From Salinisphaera dokdonensis (GTDB taxonomy: Bacteria > Pseudomonadota > Gammaproteobacteria > Nevskiales > Salinisphaeraceae), in the NCBI RefSeq assembly GCF_040361215.1, contig NZ_APND01000003.1, forward strand, positions 248,001-312,000: DNA of 64,000 nucleotides, in the 5' to 3' direction. The position numbers and the translations under genes were made by a program. The notes beneath the pieces are model-generated. The model was not told the origin of the DNA, searched no databases, and was given only the letters and a program-made list of their open reading frames with translations. Positions 52,955 through 62,534 of the stretch are shown here, piece by piece; within the stretch, counting starts at the first letter, position 1, and each line of letters starts with the position of its first letter.

Positions 52955-54220
52955 ATGAATGCCCAACCCTTCGCTACCACCGATCGTATCGCGCTATGCC
53001 GCGAATGCGACTGGGTGATGCGCATGCCGCCGCGCGCCGAGGGCGAAGCCGCGCACTGCCCGCGTTGCCATCATCACGTGGCCGGCGCTGCGCAACGCGA
53101 CATGCAGCGACCGCTGGCCTGGTCGCTGGCCGCATTGATCATGCTGGCACTGGTTTTTGCTTTTGATTTTCTAAGCTTCTCGACCCAGGGCATCGGCCAT
53201 ACGATGTCGTTTGTCGATGCGGCCGGCGCGCTCGCCGGTTACGACTACCCGAGCCTCGCGGCGCTGCTGATGTTTACTACCGTCGGGCTACCGGGGCTTT
53301 ATCTACTCACGCTGGCCTATCTGTGCGCAATCGCCCGCAAGGGGCCGGGCAATCCGTTCGCTATCCATCTCGCGCGGCGGTTACGCCCACTCGAGCCGTG
53401 GATGATGTCCGACGTGTTCATCGTCGGCGTGCTCGTCAGCCTGATCAAGATCGTCACGCTGGCCGATATCCGGATCGGGCCGTCGTTCATTGCGTTCTGT
53501 ATCTATGCAGCCTTGCTGCTGCGCACGCTCACGCTTGTTGACTGGATCAGTCTGTGGGACCGGCTCGCGCCGCTCCCCGCCCGCGCATCCACCACGATCG
53601 AGACCGGTCGTACCGGCGCAAGCCAGCAGCTCGTCATCTGTCGCGGCTGCGAGACGCCGTTCCACGTCAGCCGACGTCACGACTGTCCGCGTTGCGGCCG
53701 GCGCCACCCGCACTACGGTTTCGACCGCATCCAGCTGACCTGGGCGCTGCTGGCCACTGCGACGATCCTGTATATTCCGGCCAATATCTACCCGATCATG
53801 TCGACGACCAGTCTTGGCTCCACGGACCCGCAGACCATCATCGGCGGCGTGCTGCATCTCGTACATACCGGCTCGTGGCCGATCGCGCTGGTGATCTTCG
53901 TGGCCAGTGTGGTGGTCCCGATCAGCAAGATCGTGGCGCTAGGCTGGCTGTGCCTGGCGGCGAGCTACGGGTGGCATGATGATTCACCCACCCAGATGCG
54001 GCTCTACCGACTCACCGAGAAGGTCGGCCGCTGGTCGATGATCGATGTGTTCGTGGTCGCCGTGCTGGCCGCCCTGGTCCGTGCCGGCTCGCTGATGGCC
54101 ATAGAGCCGGGGCCGGCGGCCTTGTCGTTCGCGGCCGTCGTGGTCATGACGATGGTCGCGGCGCTGACCTTCGACACACGACGTCTGTGGGGCGACACCT
54201 TCAATGCGGATAGTGCATGA
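52955..54220 (+). CDS. pqiA: Paraquat-inducible protein A (intermembrane transport)
   Basis: The 421-residue inner-membrane protein has two similar halves, each with a zinc-ribbon-like motif (CRECDW..CPRC and CRGCETPF..CPRCGRR) and four membrane helices. ANIYPIMSTTSLG and VVPISKIVALG are PqiA signatures. With PqiB and PqiC it forms a lipid-transport bridge between inner and outer membrane. It overlaps pqiB by 4 bases. Confidence 0.94.
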   Translation: MNAQPFATTDRIALCRECDWVMRMPPRAEGEAAHCPRCHHHVAGAAQRDMQRPLAWSLAALIMLALVFAFDFLSFSTQGIGHTMSFVDAAGALAGYDYPSLAALLMFTTVGLPGLYLLTLAYLCAIARKGPGNPFAIHLARRLRPLEPWMMSDVFIVGVLVSLIKIVTLADIRIGPSFIAFCIYAALLLRTLTLVDWISLWDRLAPLPARASTTIETGRTGASQQLVICRGCETPFHVSRRHDCPRCGRRHPHYGFDRIQLTWALLATATILYIPANIYPIMSTTSLGSTDPQTIIGGVLHLVHTGSWPIALVIFVASVVVPISKIVALGWLCLAASYGWHDDSPTQMRLYRLTEKVGRWSMIDVFVVAVLAALVRAGSLMAIEPGPAALSFAAVVVMTMVAALTFDTRRLWGDTFNADSA

Positions 54221-55863
54221 GCAATGACCCGAACACGGCTGTAACCACCCCGCCACGCCGCTGGCGTATTTCGCCGGTGTGGCTGATACCGCTGGGCGCA
54301 GCGTTGATCGGCCTGTTTCTGATCTACCAGAACATCATGTCCCGTGGTCCGGAAATCACCCTTGCAGTGGATACGGCCGAGGGCCTCGATGCCGGCAAGA
54401 CGCTGGTGAAGGTCCGTAGTGTCGAAGTCGGCCATGTCGTTGACGTACGTCTGGCCGACGACTACAACGGCGCGGTCGCGACCGTACAGATGAACCCCGA
54501 TACCGCCGACCTGCTCGTCGGCGACAGCCGCTTCTGGGTCGTCAAGCCGCGCGTCGGTCGCCAGGGCATCAGCGGGCTCGGCACTATTCTCTCGGGGGCG
54601 TATATCCAGCTTCAGCCCGGCCAGGGCGACAAGGCCCGGCGCGAATTCGCGGTCAGCGATACGCCGCCGGCGCGTTCGCCGGATGAACCCGGCGTTGCCG
54701 TTACCCTCACAAGCGACGGCGACAACTCGCTCGCCGTGGGCGATCCGATCATCTATCAGGGCCAGACCGTGGGTCAGATCGAATCCGGCGAATTCGCTGT
54801 CGACGAACAACGCATGGAGTATCGGGTATTCGTACGCGAGCCCTTCGCGAAACTGGTCACCCGTACGACGCAGTTTTGGCTGCGATCGGGCATCGACTTT
54901 CATCTCGGCTCGGACGGCGTGGACGTGCAGACCGGTTCGCTGCAAAGCATTCTGGCCGGCGGCGTGACCTTCGGGCTGCCGGATGGCGTAGAGCCGGGCA
55001 AGGCGGTCGAGCAGGATCAGGCCTTCAAACTCTACCCGACCCGCAACGCGGCCGCGCAGGATCGCTTCGACGACAAGATCAAGTACGTCATCCTGCTCGA
55101 CGACTCCGTGCGCGGGCTCAATCCTGGCGCGCCGGTGGAGTATCGCGGTCTGCGTATCGGCACGGTGGAGAAGGTGCCCTACTTCCGCGACGACTTCGAT
55201 CTCGGTCAGTTTTCGAGCTTCAAGATTCCGGTGTTGATCTCGATCGAGCCACAGCGTCCGGCCAACAGCTGGGCCGACTGGAGCGATGAACAGTGGCGCG
55301 ACAACAACCGCCGCTTCTTCGCCAATGGCCTGCGCGCAACGATCAAGTCCGGCAATCTCCTGACCGGGGCGATGTTCATCAACCTGCAGTTCGAGAACAA
55401 CGCAGAAGACTATGACCCGAAGGTGATCGGGCCGCATGAAGTGTTCCCGAGCGTGCCCAGCAGCATCACCAGTATCCAGACCCAGCTGTCGGCTCTGATG
55501 GACAAGCTCAACGCGCTCGATATCCGGCCGATCGCCAACGACCTCAAGCACACGCTCGAGACCTCGAACGCGACCCTCGACCAGCTGCATCGCGCCACGC
55601 GCAATATCAATGGCCTGCTCGAGTCCGAGGACACACGCGAACTGCCGCGCACGCTGCGGGTCACCCTGGGTGAACTCCAGCAGACGCTCGACGGCTTCCA
55701 GCAGGGCGCGCCGGCCTACGGCGAATTCAATCGCTCCCTGGACCGCCTCAACCGTGTGCTCGACGACGTCGCGCCGCTGGCCCGTACGCTGCGCAACGAC
55801 CCCAATGCCCTGATCTTCGGCCCTGCCGAAGGCAAGGATCCAACTCCGAAGGCTGCCCGATGA
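54217..55863 (+). CDS. pqiB: MCE-domain intermembrane transport protein PqiB
   Basis: The 548-residue protein has one N-terminal helix (VWLIPLGAALIGLFLIYQNI) and three MCE domains (beginning near residues 46, 160 and 290; e.g. AEGLDAGKTLVKVRSVEVGHV and LNPGAPVEYRGLRIGTV), then a long helical C-terminus expected to form the needle across the periplasm. The order pqiA-pqiB-pqiC and the overlaps fit an operon. Confidence 0.93.
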   Translation: MSNDPNTAVTTPPRRWRISPVWLIPLGAALIGLFLIYQNIMSRGPEITLAVDTAEGLDAGKTLVKVRSVEVGHVVDVRLADDYNGAVATVQMNPDTADLLVGDSRFWVVKPRVGRQGISGLGTILSGAYIQLQPGQGDKARREFAVSDTPPARSPDEPGVAVTLTSDGDNSLAVGDPIIYQGQTVGQIESGEFAVDEQRMEYRVFVREPFAKLVTRTTQFWLRSGIDFHLGSDGVDVQTGSLQSILAGGVTFGLPDGVEPGKAVEQDQAFKLYPTRNAAAQDRFDDKIKYVILLDDSVRGLNPGAPVEYRGLRIGTVEKVPYFRDDFDLGQFSSFKIPVLISIEPQRPANSWADWSDEQWRDNNRRFFANGLRATIKSGNLLTGAMFINLQFENNAEDYDPKVIGPHEVFPSVPSSITSIQTQLSALMDKLNALDIRPIANDLKHTLETSNATLDQLHRATRNINGLLESEDTRELPRTLRVTLGELQQTLDGFQQGAPAYGEFNRSLDRLNRVLDDVAPLARTLRNDPNALIFGPAEGKDPTPKAAR

Positions 55864-56450
55864 AACCGATTCGTCTTGTTCTTCTGTGTGGCGTGCTGAC
55901 AATGACGGGCTGCGCGAGCAGCGGCAATGCGCCGGCGATGTTCCTGCTCGACCAGCATCATTCTCCGGCCGAGCCACAGTCCGCGACAAACGAAGACGGC
56001 GTGCTGGTTGTCGAACCCGTGCGCATTTCGCCGTATCTCGACGAGAGCGGCATCGTCTACCAGACCACTGCCCATCGAGTTGCCATCGCCAACAACAACC
56101 GCTGGGCCGCGCCGCTGGCCGGCCAGTTGCGCGATGCACTGGAGTCCGAGTTGGCTGCCGCGCTGCCCGGCATTCGTGTACAGCAGCGCAGTGACGCCGA
56201 TCGGGCGGACTTGCGCCTGGCCACCCGCGTCGATGCATTCATGGGCCATTACGACGGTCACGCCCATATCGCCGGGCACTGGCAGCTTATGGATGCCAAT
56301 GGCGCAACGCTGCTACGGGAGCCGTTCCAGCGCCGCGTTGCTCTCGAAGAAGACGGCTACGATGCGCTGGTTGAAAGCCTGTCCAGCGGCTGGCGTACCA
56401 ACGCGCGTGAACTGGCGCCGCGTATCCGCGCGGCCATGAATAGCCGCTAG
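55860..56450 (+). CDS. pqiC: PqiC-type outer-membrane lipoprotein (DUF330)
   Basis: The 196-residue protein has a lipoprotein signal (LLCGVLTMTGCASS) and an ABC-type transport auxiliary domain with VEPVRISPYLDESGIVY and NRWAAPLAGQLRDALESELA. It anchors the PqiB tunnel at the outer membrane. Its start overlaps the pqiB stop by 4 bases. Confidence 0.9.
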   Translation: MKPIRLVLLCGVLTMTGCASSGNAPAMFLLDQHHSPAEPQSATNEDGVLVVEPVRISPYLDESGIVYQTTAHRVAIANNNRWAAPLAGQLRDALESELAAALPGIRVQQRSDADRADLRLATRVDAFMGHYDGHAHIAGHWQLMDANGATLLREPFQRRVALEEDGYDALVESLSSGWRTNARELAPRIRAAMNSR

Positions 56451-56517
56451 CTGGGGGCTACGAGCCAAAGCCGGCGGCGGCTCTTCGCCGTTCTCGTCGG
56501 ACATTCATACAGCGCAT

Positions 56518-56548
56518 AAAAAAAGCGGGCCGAAGCCCGCTTTTCTTT
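56518..56548. terminator. Bidirectional terminator between pqiC and rho
   Basis: AGCGGGC-cgaa-GCCCGCT is flanked by an A-run (56518-56524) and TTTTCTTT, so it can serve both convergent genes. Confidence 0.8.
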
Positions 56549-56569
56549 GGCTACCTGGAGCCTTTGCGC

Positions 56570-58087
<1,518 letters not shown>

Positions 58088-58145
58088 GGCTATCTATGAG
58101 TTGCGGCGAAATCGTCATGGCGCGGTCTCGCAGTGGGCGGGCGCG

Positions 58146-58162
58146 TGATCCGTTGCGGATCA
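58146..58162. other. Hairpin in the trxA-rho gap
   Basis: TGATCCG-ttg-CGGATCA gives a perfect 7-bp stem between the trxA terminator and the rho start. It could be a rho leader structure; rho is autoregulated in E. coli. Confidence 0.4.
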
Positions 58163-58169
58163 AACGAAA

Positions 58170-58192
58170 GCCGCCGGCATTGAGCCGGCGGC
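58170..58192 (-). terminator. Terminator after trxA
   Basis: On the reverse strand GCCGCCGGC-tcaat-GCCGGCGGC is followed by TTTCGTTTG. Confidence 0.65.
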
Positions 58193-58202
58193 GGTATCGG
58201 GA

Positions 58203-58529
58203 TCAGATGTGCTGATCTACGAATTCGGTCAGCTGGGTCTTGGAGACGGAGCCGACCTTGGTTCCGGCTACTTCGCCGTCCTTGAACAACATCAGGGTGG
58301 GAATACCCCGGATGCCGTAACGCGGCGGCGTGTTCGGATTGTCATCGATATTGAGCTTGGCGACCGTCAGGCGACCGTCGTACTCATCTGCAATCTCGTC
58401 GAGCACGGGGGCGATCATCTTGCACGGACCGCACCACTCAGCCCAGTAATCCACCAGCACGGGACCGGAGGCAGACAGCACATCGCTGTCGAAGCTGTCA
58501 TCACTGACTTTGACTATGTTTTCACTCAT
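58203..58529 (-). CDS. trxA: Thioredoxin 1
   Basis: The 108-residue protein has the WCGPC active site (C33, C36) in DYWAEWCGPCKMIAPVLDEIA and the cis-Pro loop in YGIRGIPTLMLFKDGE. It reduces disulfides in the cytoplasm. The usual TAxxY segment reads NTPPRYG here, a small change. The trxA-rho order, with divergent rhlB, is the conserved gammaproteobacterial arrangement. Confidence 0.96.
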   Translation of the reverse strand: MSENIVKVSDDSFDSDVLSASGPVLVDYWAEWCGPCKMIAPVLDEIADEYDGRLTVAKLNIDDNPNTPPRYGIRGIPTLMLFKDGEVAGTKVGSVSKTQLTEFVDQHI

Positions 58530-58869
58530 GGGCGTCCTCGGAAATCGAACGGGACAAAAAGATTCACGCCTGCCTGGGGACCAAGCAGTGCGTTACTGAA
58601 ACTGGTAATTAAGGGCGCGAAATGATGTTTGCAAGCTGCGCGAAAGGTCGCGGCCCGACAACCGTGAAGATCACAAGCTGTTATAGTGCGGGCTGCAAAA
58701 AACAGTGCCGGAATGCGAGTCGACCCGACTCGGGCAGTGCAGCGAATATCCGTATTCGCAACGTTAATGGCTATTGGAGCCTAATTCGGCGCGTTTTTCA
58801 ACCCCCGATTATCGGGCCATGTATCGTCTTGCCAGAAAGCGATACTGCTCACCTTTTCCAAAGGCCATC
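58530..58869. other. Divergent trxA/rhlB intergenic region with structured rhlB leader
   Basis: A -10-like TATAGT is at 58682-58687 on the forward strand, without a good -35. Downstream are two perfect hairpins: CGAGTCG-acc-CGACTCG (58716-58732) and GCGAATA-tccg-TATTCGC (58742-58759). No gene is supported here; a longer rhlB start at 58774 is unlikely. Confidence 0.5.
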
Positions 58870-60180
58870 ATGACCGAAACCGCAACCGCCGCCGAATCTG
58901 CCCAGCAGAAGATGCTCACCGACACACGGCTGGACTCGCTCGGGCTACACGAGACCATTCTCGCCGGCCTGACCACCCGGGGTTTCTCCCACGCCACGCC
59001 GATCCAGGCGGAGACCCTGCCGCTCGCACTCAAGGGTGCGGACATTGCGGGCCAGGCGCATACGGGCACCGGTAAAACAGCTGCCTTCCTCCTCGCCACC
59101 CTGCACCGCCTGCTCAAGGACAATCCCGAGCCGAGCGAGCATGCGCCCAAAGAGGCGAGTCAGCCGCGTGCGCTGATCCTGGCGCCGACGCGCGAACTCG
59201 CGGATCAGATCTACAAGGACGCCTTGCCGCTGGCTGCCGATACGGGCCTGAAATGCGTGGTCTGCTACGGCGGTACCGGTTACGAGGAACAGCGTCAGGC
59301 GATTCAGGACGGTGTGGATATCCTGATCGGCACCCCGGGTCGCTTGATCGACTATTACAAGCAGAAGGTCTACACGCTCAAAGCCATCGAGGTGGCCGTA
59401 CTCGACGAAGCCGATCGCATGTTCGATCTCGGTTTCATCGACGATATCCGCTACATGTTCCGGAAAATGCCGGCGCCGGAGAACCGCCAGAACCTGTTGT
59501 TCTCGGCAACGCTGTCGCACCGCGTACTGGAACTGGCTTATGAGCACATGAACAGCCCGACGCTCATTCGCACCGACACGGAAACCGTGAACATCGGCGC
59601 GATCACGCAAAAGCTCTATCACGTGTCCAAGGACGACAAGCTGGCGTTGCTGGTCGGTACGCTGCGCCGGGTCGATAACGGCCGTACGCTGATCTTCATC
59701 AACACGAAGCGCACCGCGGAATTCATCGAGGACGGCCTGAACGCCAACGGCTTCACCGCCGCGACGCTTTCCGGCGACGTCGCCCAGAACAAGCGTCTGC
59801 GCCTGCTCGAGGACTTCAAGCAGGGCAAGCTGCCGATCATGGTGGCCACCGACGTGGCCGCTCGCGGGCTACATATTCCGGACGTGACCCACGTCATCAA
59901 CTACGATTTGCCGCAGGACGCTCAGGATTACGTGCATCGCATCGGTCGCACCGCGCGTGCGGGCAACACCGGCGACGCAATCTCCTTCGCCTGCGAGGAA
60001 TATGTCTATTCCCTGCCCGATATCGAAGACTACATCGAGCACAAGATCGAAGCCGAGATGCCGCACGGCGAGGCCTTTGCCGACGACGTGGTGATTCCGG
60101 CCCGCCGCCCTCGCAAGCCGCGTGGCGGGGGACGCCGTAATGGCGGCGGCAATCGCAAGCCGCGCTCGCGTCGCAGCTAG
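58870..60180 (+). CDS. rhlB: DEAD-box ATP-dependent RNA helicase RhlB
   Basis: The 436-residue helicase has the Q motif (GFSHATPIQAETLPLAL), AHTGTGKTAAFLLA (Walker A), APTRELADQI, GTPGRLIDYY, VLDEADRMFDLGF, FSATLS, FINTKRTAEFIEDGL, ATDVAARGLHIPDV and HRIGRTARAG. The C-terminus is an Arg/Gly-rich RNA-binding tail. AAAGG precedes ATG 58870. RhlB is part of the RNA degradosome in E. coli. The divergent trxA-rho neighbourhood supports the name over the other RhlE-like helicases. Confidence 0.92.
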   Translation: MTETATAAESAQQKMLTDTRLDSLGLHETILAGLTTRGFSHATPIQAETLPLALKGADIAGQAHTGTGKTAAFLLATLHRLLKDNPEPSEHAPKEASQPRALILAPTRELADQIYKDALPLAADTGLKCVVCYGGTGYEEQRQAIQDGVDILIGTPGRLIDYYKQKVYTLKAIEVAVLDEADRMFDLGFIDDIRYMFRKMPAPENRQNLLFSATLSHRVLELAYEHMNSPTLIRTDTETVNIGAITQKLYHVSKDDKLALLVGTLRRVDNGRTLIFINTKRTAEFIEDGLNANGFTAATLSGDVAQNKRLRLLEDFKQGKLPIMVATDVAARGLHIPDVTHVINYDLPQDAQDYVHRIGRTARAGNTGDAISFACEEYVYSLPDIEDYIEHKIEAEMPHGEAFADDVVIPARRPRKPRGGGRRNGGGNRKPRSRRS

Positions 60181-60251
60181 CTCGGCGGAACGAACGCGGG
60201 CCGCCAAGCGAATCGGTATGATGCGGGTCCGAATTTCCTTACACGCATGCC

Positions 60252-61052
60252 ATGGAACTGACCCGCGAGCTGCTTGATAACGTCTGCGATATCGCTGTCG
60301 AGGCCGGCCAGAAGACCCTGCCGATCTATTACAGCGACTTTGACGTAGAGACCAAGGCCGACGATAGCCCGCTGACCCAGGCCGATCTCGCGGCCCATCG
60401 CAGTATCCATGCCGCGCTGTCCGCGCTGACGCCGGACACGCCGCAGCTTTCGGAGGAAGCGGCGGATATCGACTTCGCGACCCGTCGCGAGTGGTCGACC
60501 TACTGGCTGATCGATCCGCTCGACGGCACCAAGGAATTCGTGAACAAGAACGACCAGTTCACGATCAATATAGCGCTCATAGTCGATCACGAGCCGGTTC
60601 TCGGCGTGGTCTACGCGCCGGTGCTGGATACACTCTGGTTTGCGGCCCGCGCGATTGGCGCGTTCCGCCAGAAAGGCGACCACGCGCCGCGCCAAATCTC
60701 TACCGTGACGGTAGATGCCGCAAAGCCACGAGTTCTGGTCTCGCGCTCGCACCGTTCGACCAGCATTGATGCCCTGCTCGAACGCATGCCCGATTACGAG
60801 CCGGTGACCATGGGATCGTCACTCAAATTCTGCGTGATCGCCGATGGCGACGCGGATTTCTATCCGCGGCTCGGGCCGACCAGCGAGTGGGATACCGCGG
60901 CCGGTCATGCGGTACTCGCGATAGCTGGCGGCCAGATCGTCGATGTGGCCGGTGAGCCGCTTCGTTACAACGAAACCGAAAGCGTGCTCAACACACACTT
61001 TCTCGCGTTCGGTGACACCGCTCACGACTGGCGCGCCTACCTGCCGGAATAG
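60252..61052 (+). CDS. cysQ: 3'(2'),5'-bisphosphate nucleotidase CysQ
   Basis: The 266-residue Li+-sensitive phosphatase removes PAP made during sulfate assimilation. Motifs: KADDSPLTQADLAAH, LSEEAADIDF, YWLIDPLDGTKEFVNKNDQFTINIAL (metal-binding DPLDGTKEF) and SEWDTAAGHAVLAIAGG. It fits functionally with cysIJ elsewhere in the window. It stands alone after rhlB. Confidence 0.93.
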   Translation: MELTRELLDNVCDIAVEAGQKTLPIYYSDFDVETKADDSPLTQADLAAHRSIHAALSALTPDTPQLSEEAADIDFATRREWSTYWLIDPLDGTKEFVNKNDQFTINIALIVDHEPVLGVVYAPVLDTLWFAARAIGAFRQKGDHAPRQISTVTVDAAKPRVLVSRSHRSTSIDALLERMPDYEPVTMGSSLKFCVIADGDADFYPRLGPTSEWDTAAGHAVLAIAGGQIVDVAGEPLRYNETESVLNTHFLAFGDTAHDWRAYLPE

Positions 61053-61061
61053 CCCGGCCGG

Positions 61062-61526
61062 CTACGGCGCGGCCACGTCCTCGCTCTCGCCCGGCGCCTG
61101 CACCACCAGCAGGCTGCAGCCCAGCCGGTCCAGCAGTGACGCGCCTACCGACCCCTGCCACCAGCGCGCCAGCACGCCGCGGCGCTGGTGGCCCACAACG
61201 ACCAGATTCACCGCCAGATCGTCGGCCAGCTTGGCGATCTGGTGCGCTGGCTCGCCTGCCCGCAAGTGGCCTTCGGCGTCCACGCCGCGATCCTTGAGCA
61301 GGCTGACACCCTCGGCGAGTATCTGCTCGATACGTTCGCGCTCGGCTTCGTACATGCTTTCCGTGTAGAACCCCTCGGCCGCGGCGACCGCGCCGGTCAG
61401 CGGCACTACCGCCAGCAGATGCACTTCCACCTCGCCGGAACCCAGCAGTGGCAGCGTGCGTCGCAGCGCGATGCGCCCACATTCACTGCCGTCATAGGCG
61501 AGCAGAATCTTCTCGAAGTTTTCCAT
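61062..61526 (-). CDS. Universal stress protein, UspA family
   Basis: The 154-residue protein begins EKILLAYDGSECGRIALRRTLPL and has LVVVGHQRRGVLARWWQGSVGASLLDRLGCSLLVV near the end. The ATP-binding pattern GHxxxG-x9-GS is present, so it may bind ATP. The stress it answers is unknown. It is preceded by what may be remnants of a membrane-protein gene, so its former operon partner could be lost. Confidence 0.88.
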   Translation of the reverse strand: MENFEKILLAYDGSECGRIALRRTLPLLGSGEVEVHLLAVVPLTGAVAAAEGFYTESMYEAERERIEQILAEGVSLLKDRGVDAEGHLRAGEPAHQIAKLADDLAVNLVVVGHQRRGVLARWWQGSVGASLLDRLGCSLLVVQAPGESEDVAAP

Positions 61527-61868
61527 GCAATACCCCCATCCAGGCTGCGAATGCGATAGCCGCTACGAACAGCATACCCAGAACCATGAAGGAATCGCGA
61601 AGGCGCGATGTCAAGACGCTTCGCACCTGCATATAGACCACGGCGCCCGCGGTAAAAACCCGACACATCGATGCTCGCCAGCCAATGGAATGGACAGTTG
61701 CTTCAGTGGCAACACGAACGCACCCACGATGTCGCTGCTCAGCCGCGCTCAATCGACCGCGCCCGCGCGCGGCATGGGCCCGATCTCCGCTCGCGCAACA
61801 GCGAGGGGTATAAAAGTGCGGACGCTAATCTAGAAGGATAGATGACTCGTCACGCGCCCGCCGTGATC
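61527..61868 (-). pseudogene. Possible remnant of a membrane-protein gene
   Basis: Reverse-strand fragments read as broken membrane protein: SSDIVGAFVLPLKQLSIPL in one frame, then VFTAGAVVYMQVRSVLTSR and DSFMVLGMLFVAAIAFAAWM in another, running 35 bases into uspA. A 46-residue ORF from ATG 61632 (to 61492) covers the last part and might be a real small membrane protein. I cannot name the family. No other gene is supported in this gap. Confidence 0.3.
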
Positions 61869-62504
61869 TCAGAGTGCGGCGAGGCGCTCGCGAACATCTT
61901 CGTCGGCGATCACGCGTTCCACCTGCGCCGGCGTCGCTCGTGTCATCGGCCGGCCGTCGACCAGGCTGCGCGGCGCCTCTCGAATTTCGGTTGCCCCGAA
62001 CAGCGTCGCCTCGAAGCCATGGTCGCCCGCAACAAAACGGAATGCCGGATAGAAGCGGTGCTCGTCGCGACCCACGCGGTAACGCCGCTCGACGATCTCG
62101 TAGGGAATGCCCTGCTCCTGCAAGAAGAAGTCGAACGCCTCGGATTGCTCGGCGAACACATGTAGCTGGATATCCGAATTGGCGTCAGCAAGCCCGGAGA
62201 GCACGTCCCCCACGAGCCGCGGCTTGAATGCAGCGAACAACGTCATCGCCTGCAACGCGGCCTCGCGCATCGCCCGTAGCTGTGCCGGCTGCTGATCCCC
62301 GGCGAAGAGCCGCTGGTGCTCGGCCAGTGCGGACTCGATTTCGCTGTTCTTGGGCAACACGCTGTTACGGACGTCGATCCCCAGGTGCTGGGCCGCTTTT
62401 TGCTTGGCGACACGAAAATCCCGGATACCCTGCTCGGCCATAAGCCGTGCTGCCAGCTGCGCCATGTGCTGACGCTGGGCCGCCTGCTTGCGCGCACTTG
62501 CCAT
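61869..62504 (-). CDS. Conserved hypothetical protein
   Basis: The 211-residue protein starts with a basic helix (MASARKQAAQRQHMAQLAAR) and LMAEQGIRDFRVAKQKAAQHLGI, followed by LPKNSEIESALAEHQRLF, and a C-terminal alpha/beta part with IQLHVFAEQSEAFDFFLQEQGIPYEIVERRYR and EAPRSLVDGRPMTRATPAQVERVI. The overall pattern recalls an uncharacterised proteobacterial family that I cannot name. A nucleotidyltransferase-like fold is only a guess. It lies 30 bases downstream of the PBP1a gene on the same strand. Confidence 0.7.
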   Translation of the reverse strand: MASARKQAAQRQHMAQLAARLMAEQGIRDFRVAKQKAAQHLGIDVRNSVLPKNSEIESALAEHQRLFAGDQQPAQLRAMREAALQAMTLFAAFKPRLVGDVLSGLADANSDIQLHVFAEQSEAFDFFLQEQGIPYEIVERRYRVGRDEHRFYPAFRFVAGDHGFEATLFGATEIREAPRSLVDGRPMTRATPAQVERVIADEDVRERLAAL

Positions 62505-62534
62505 GAGCTAACCTCTTCGACGCGGGTTGCGCGC

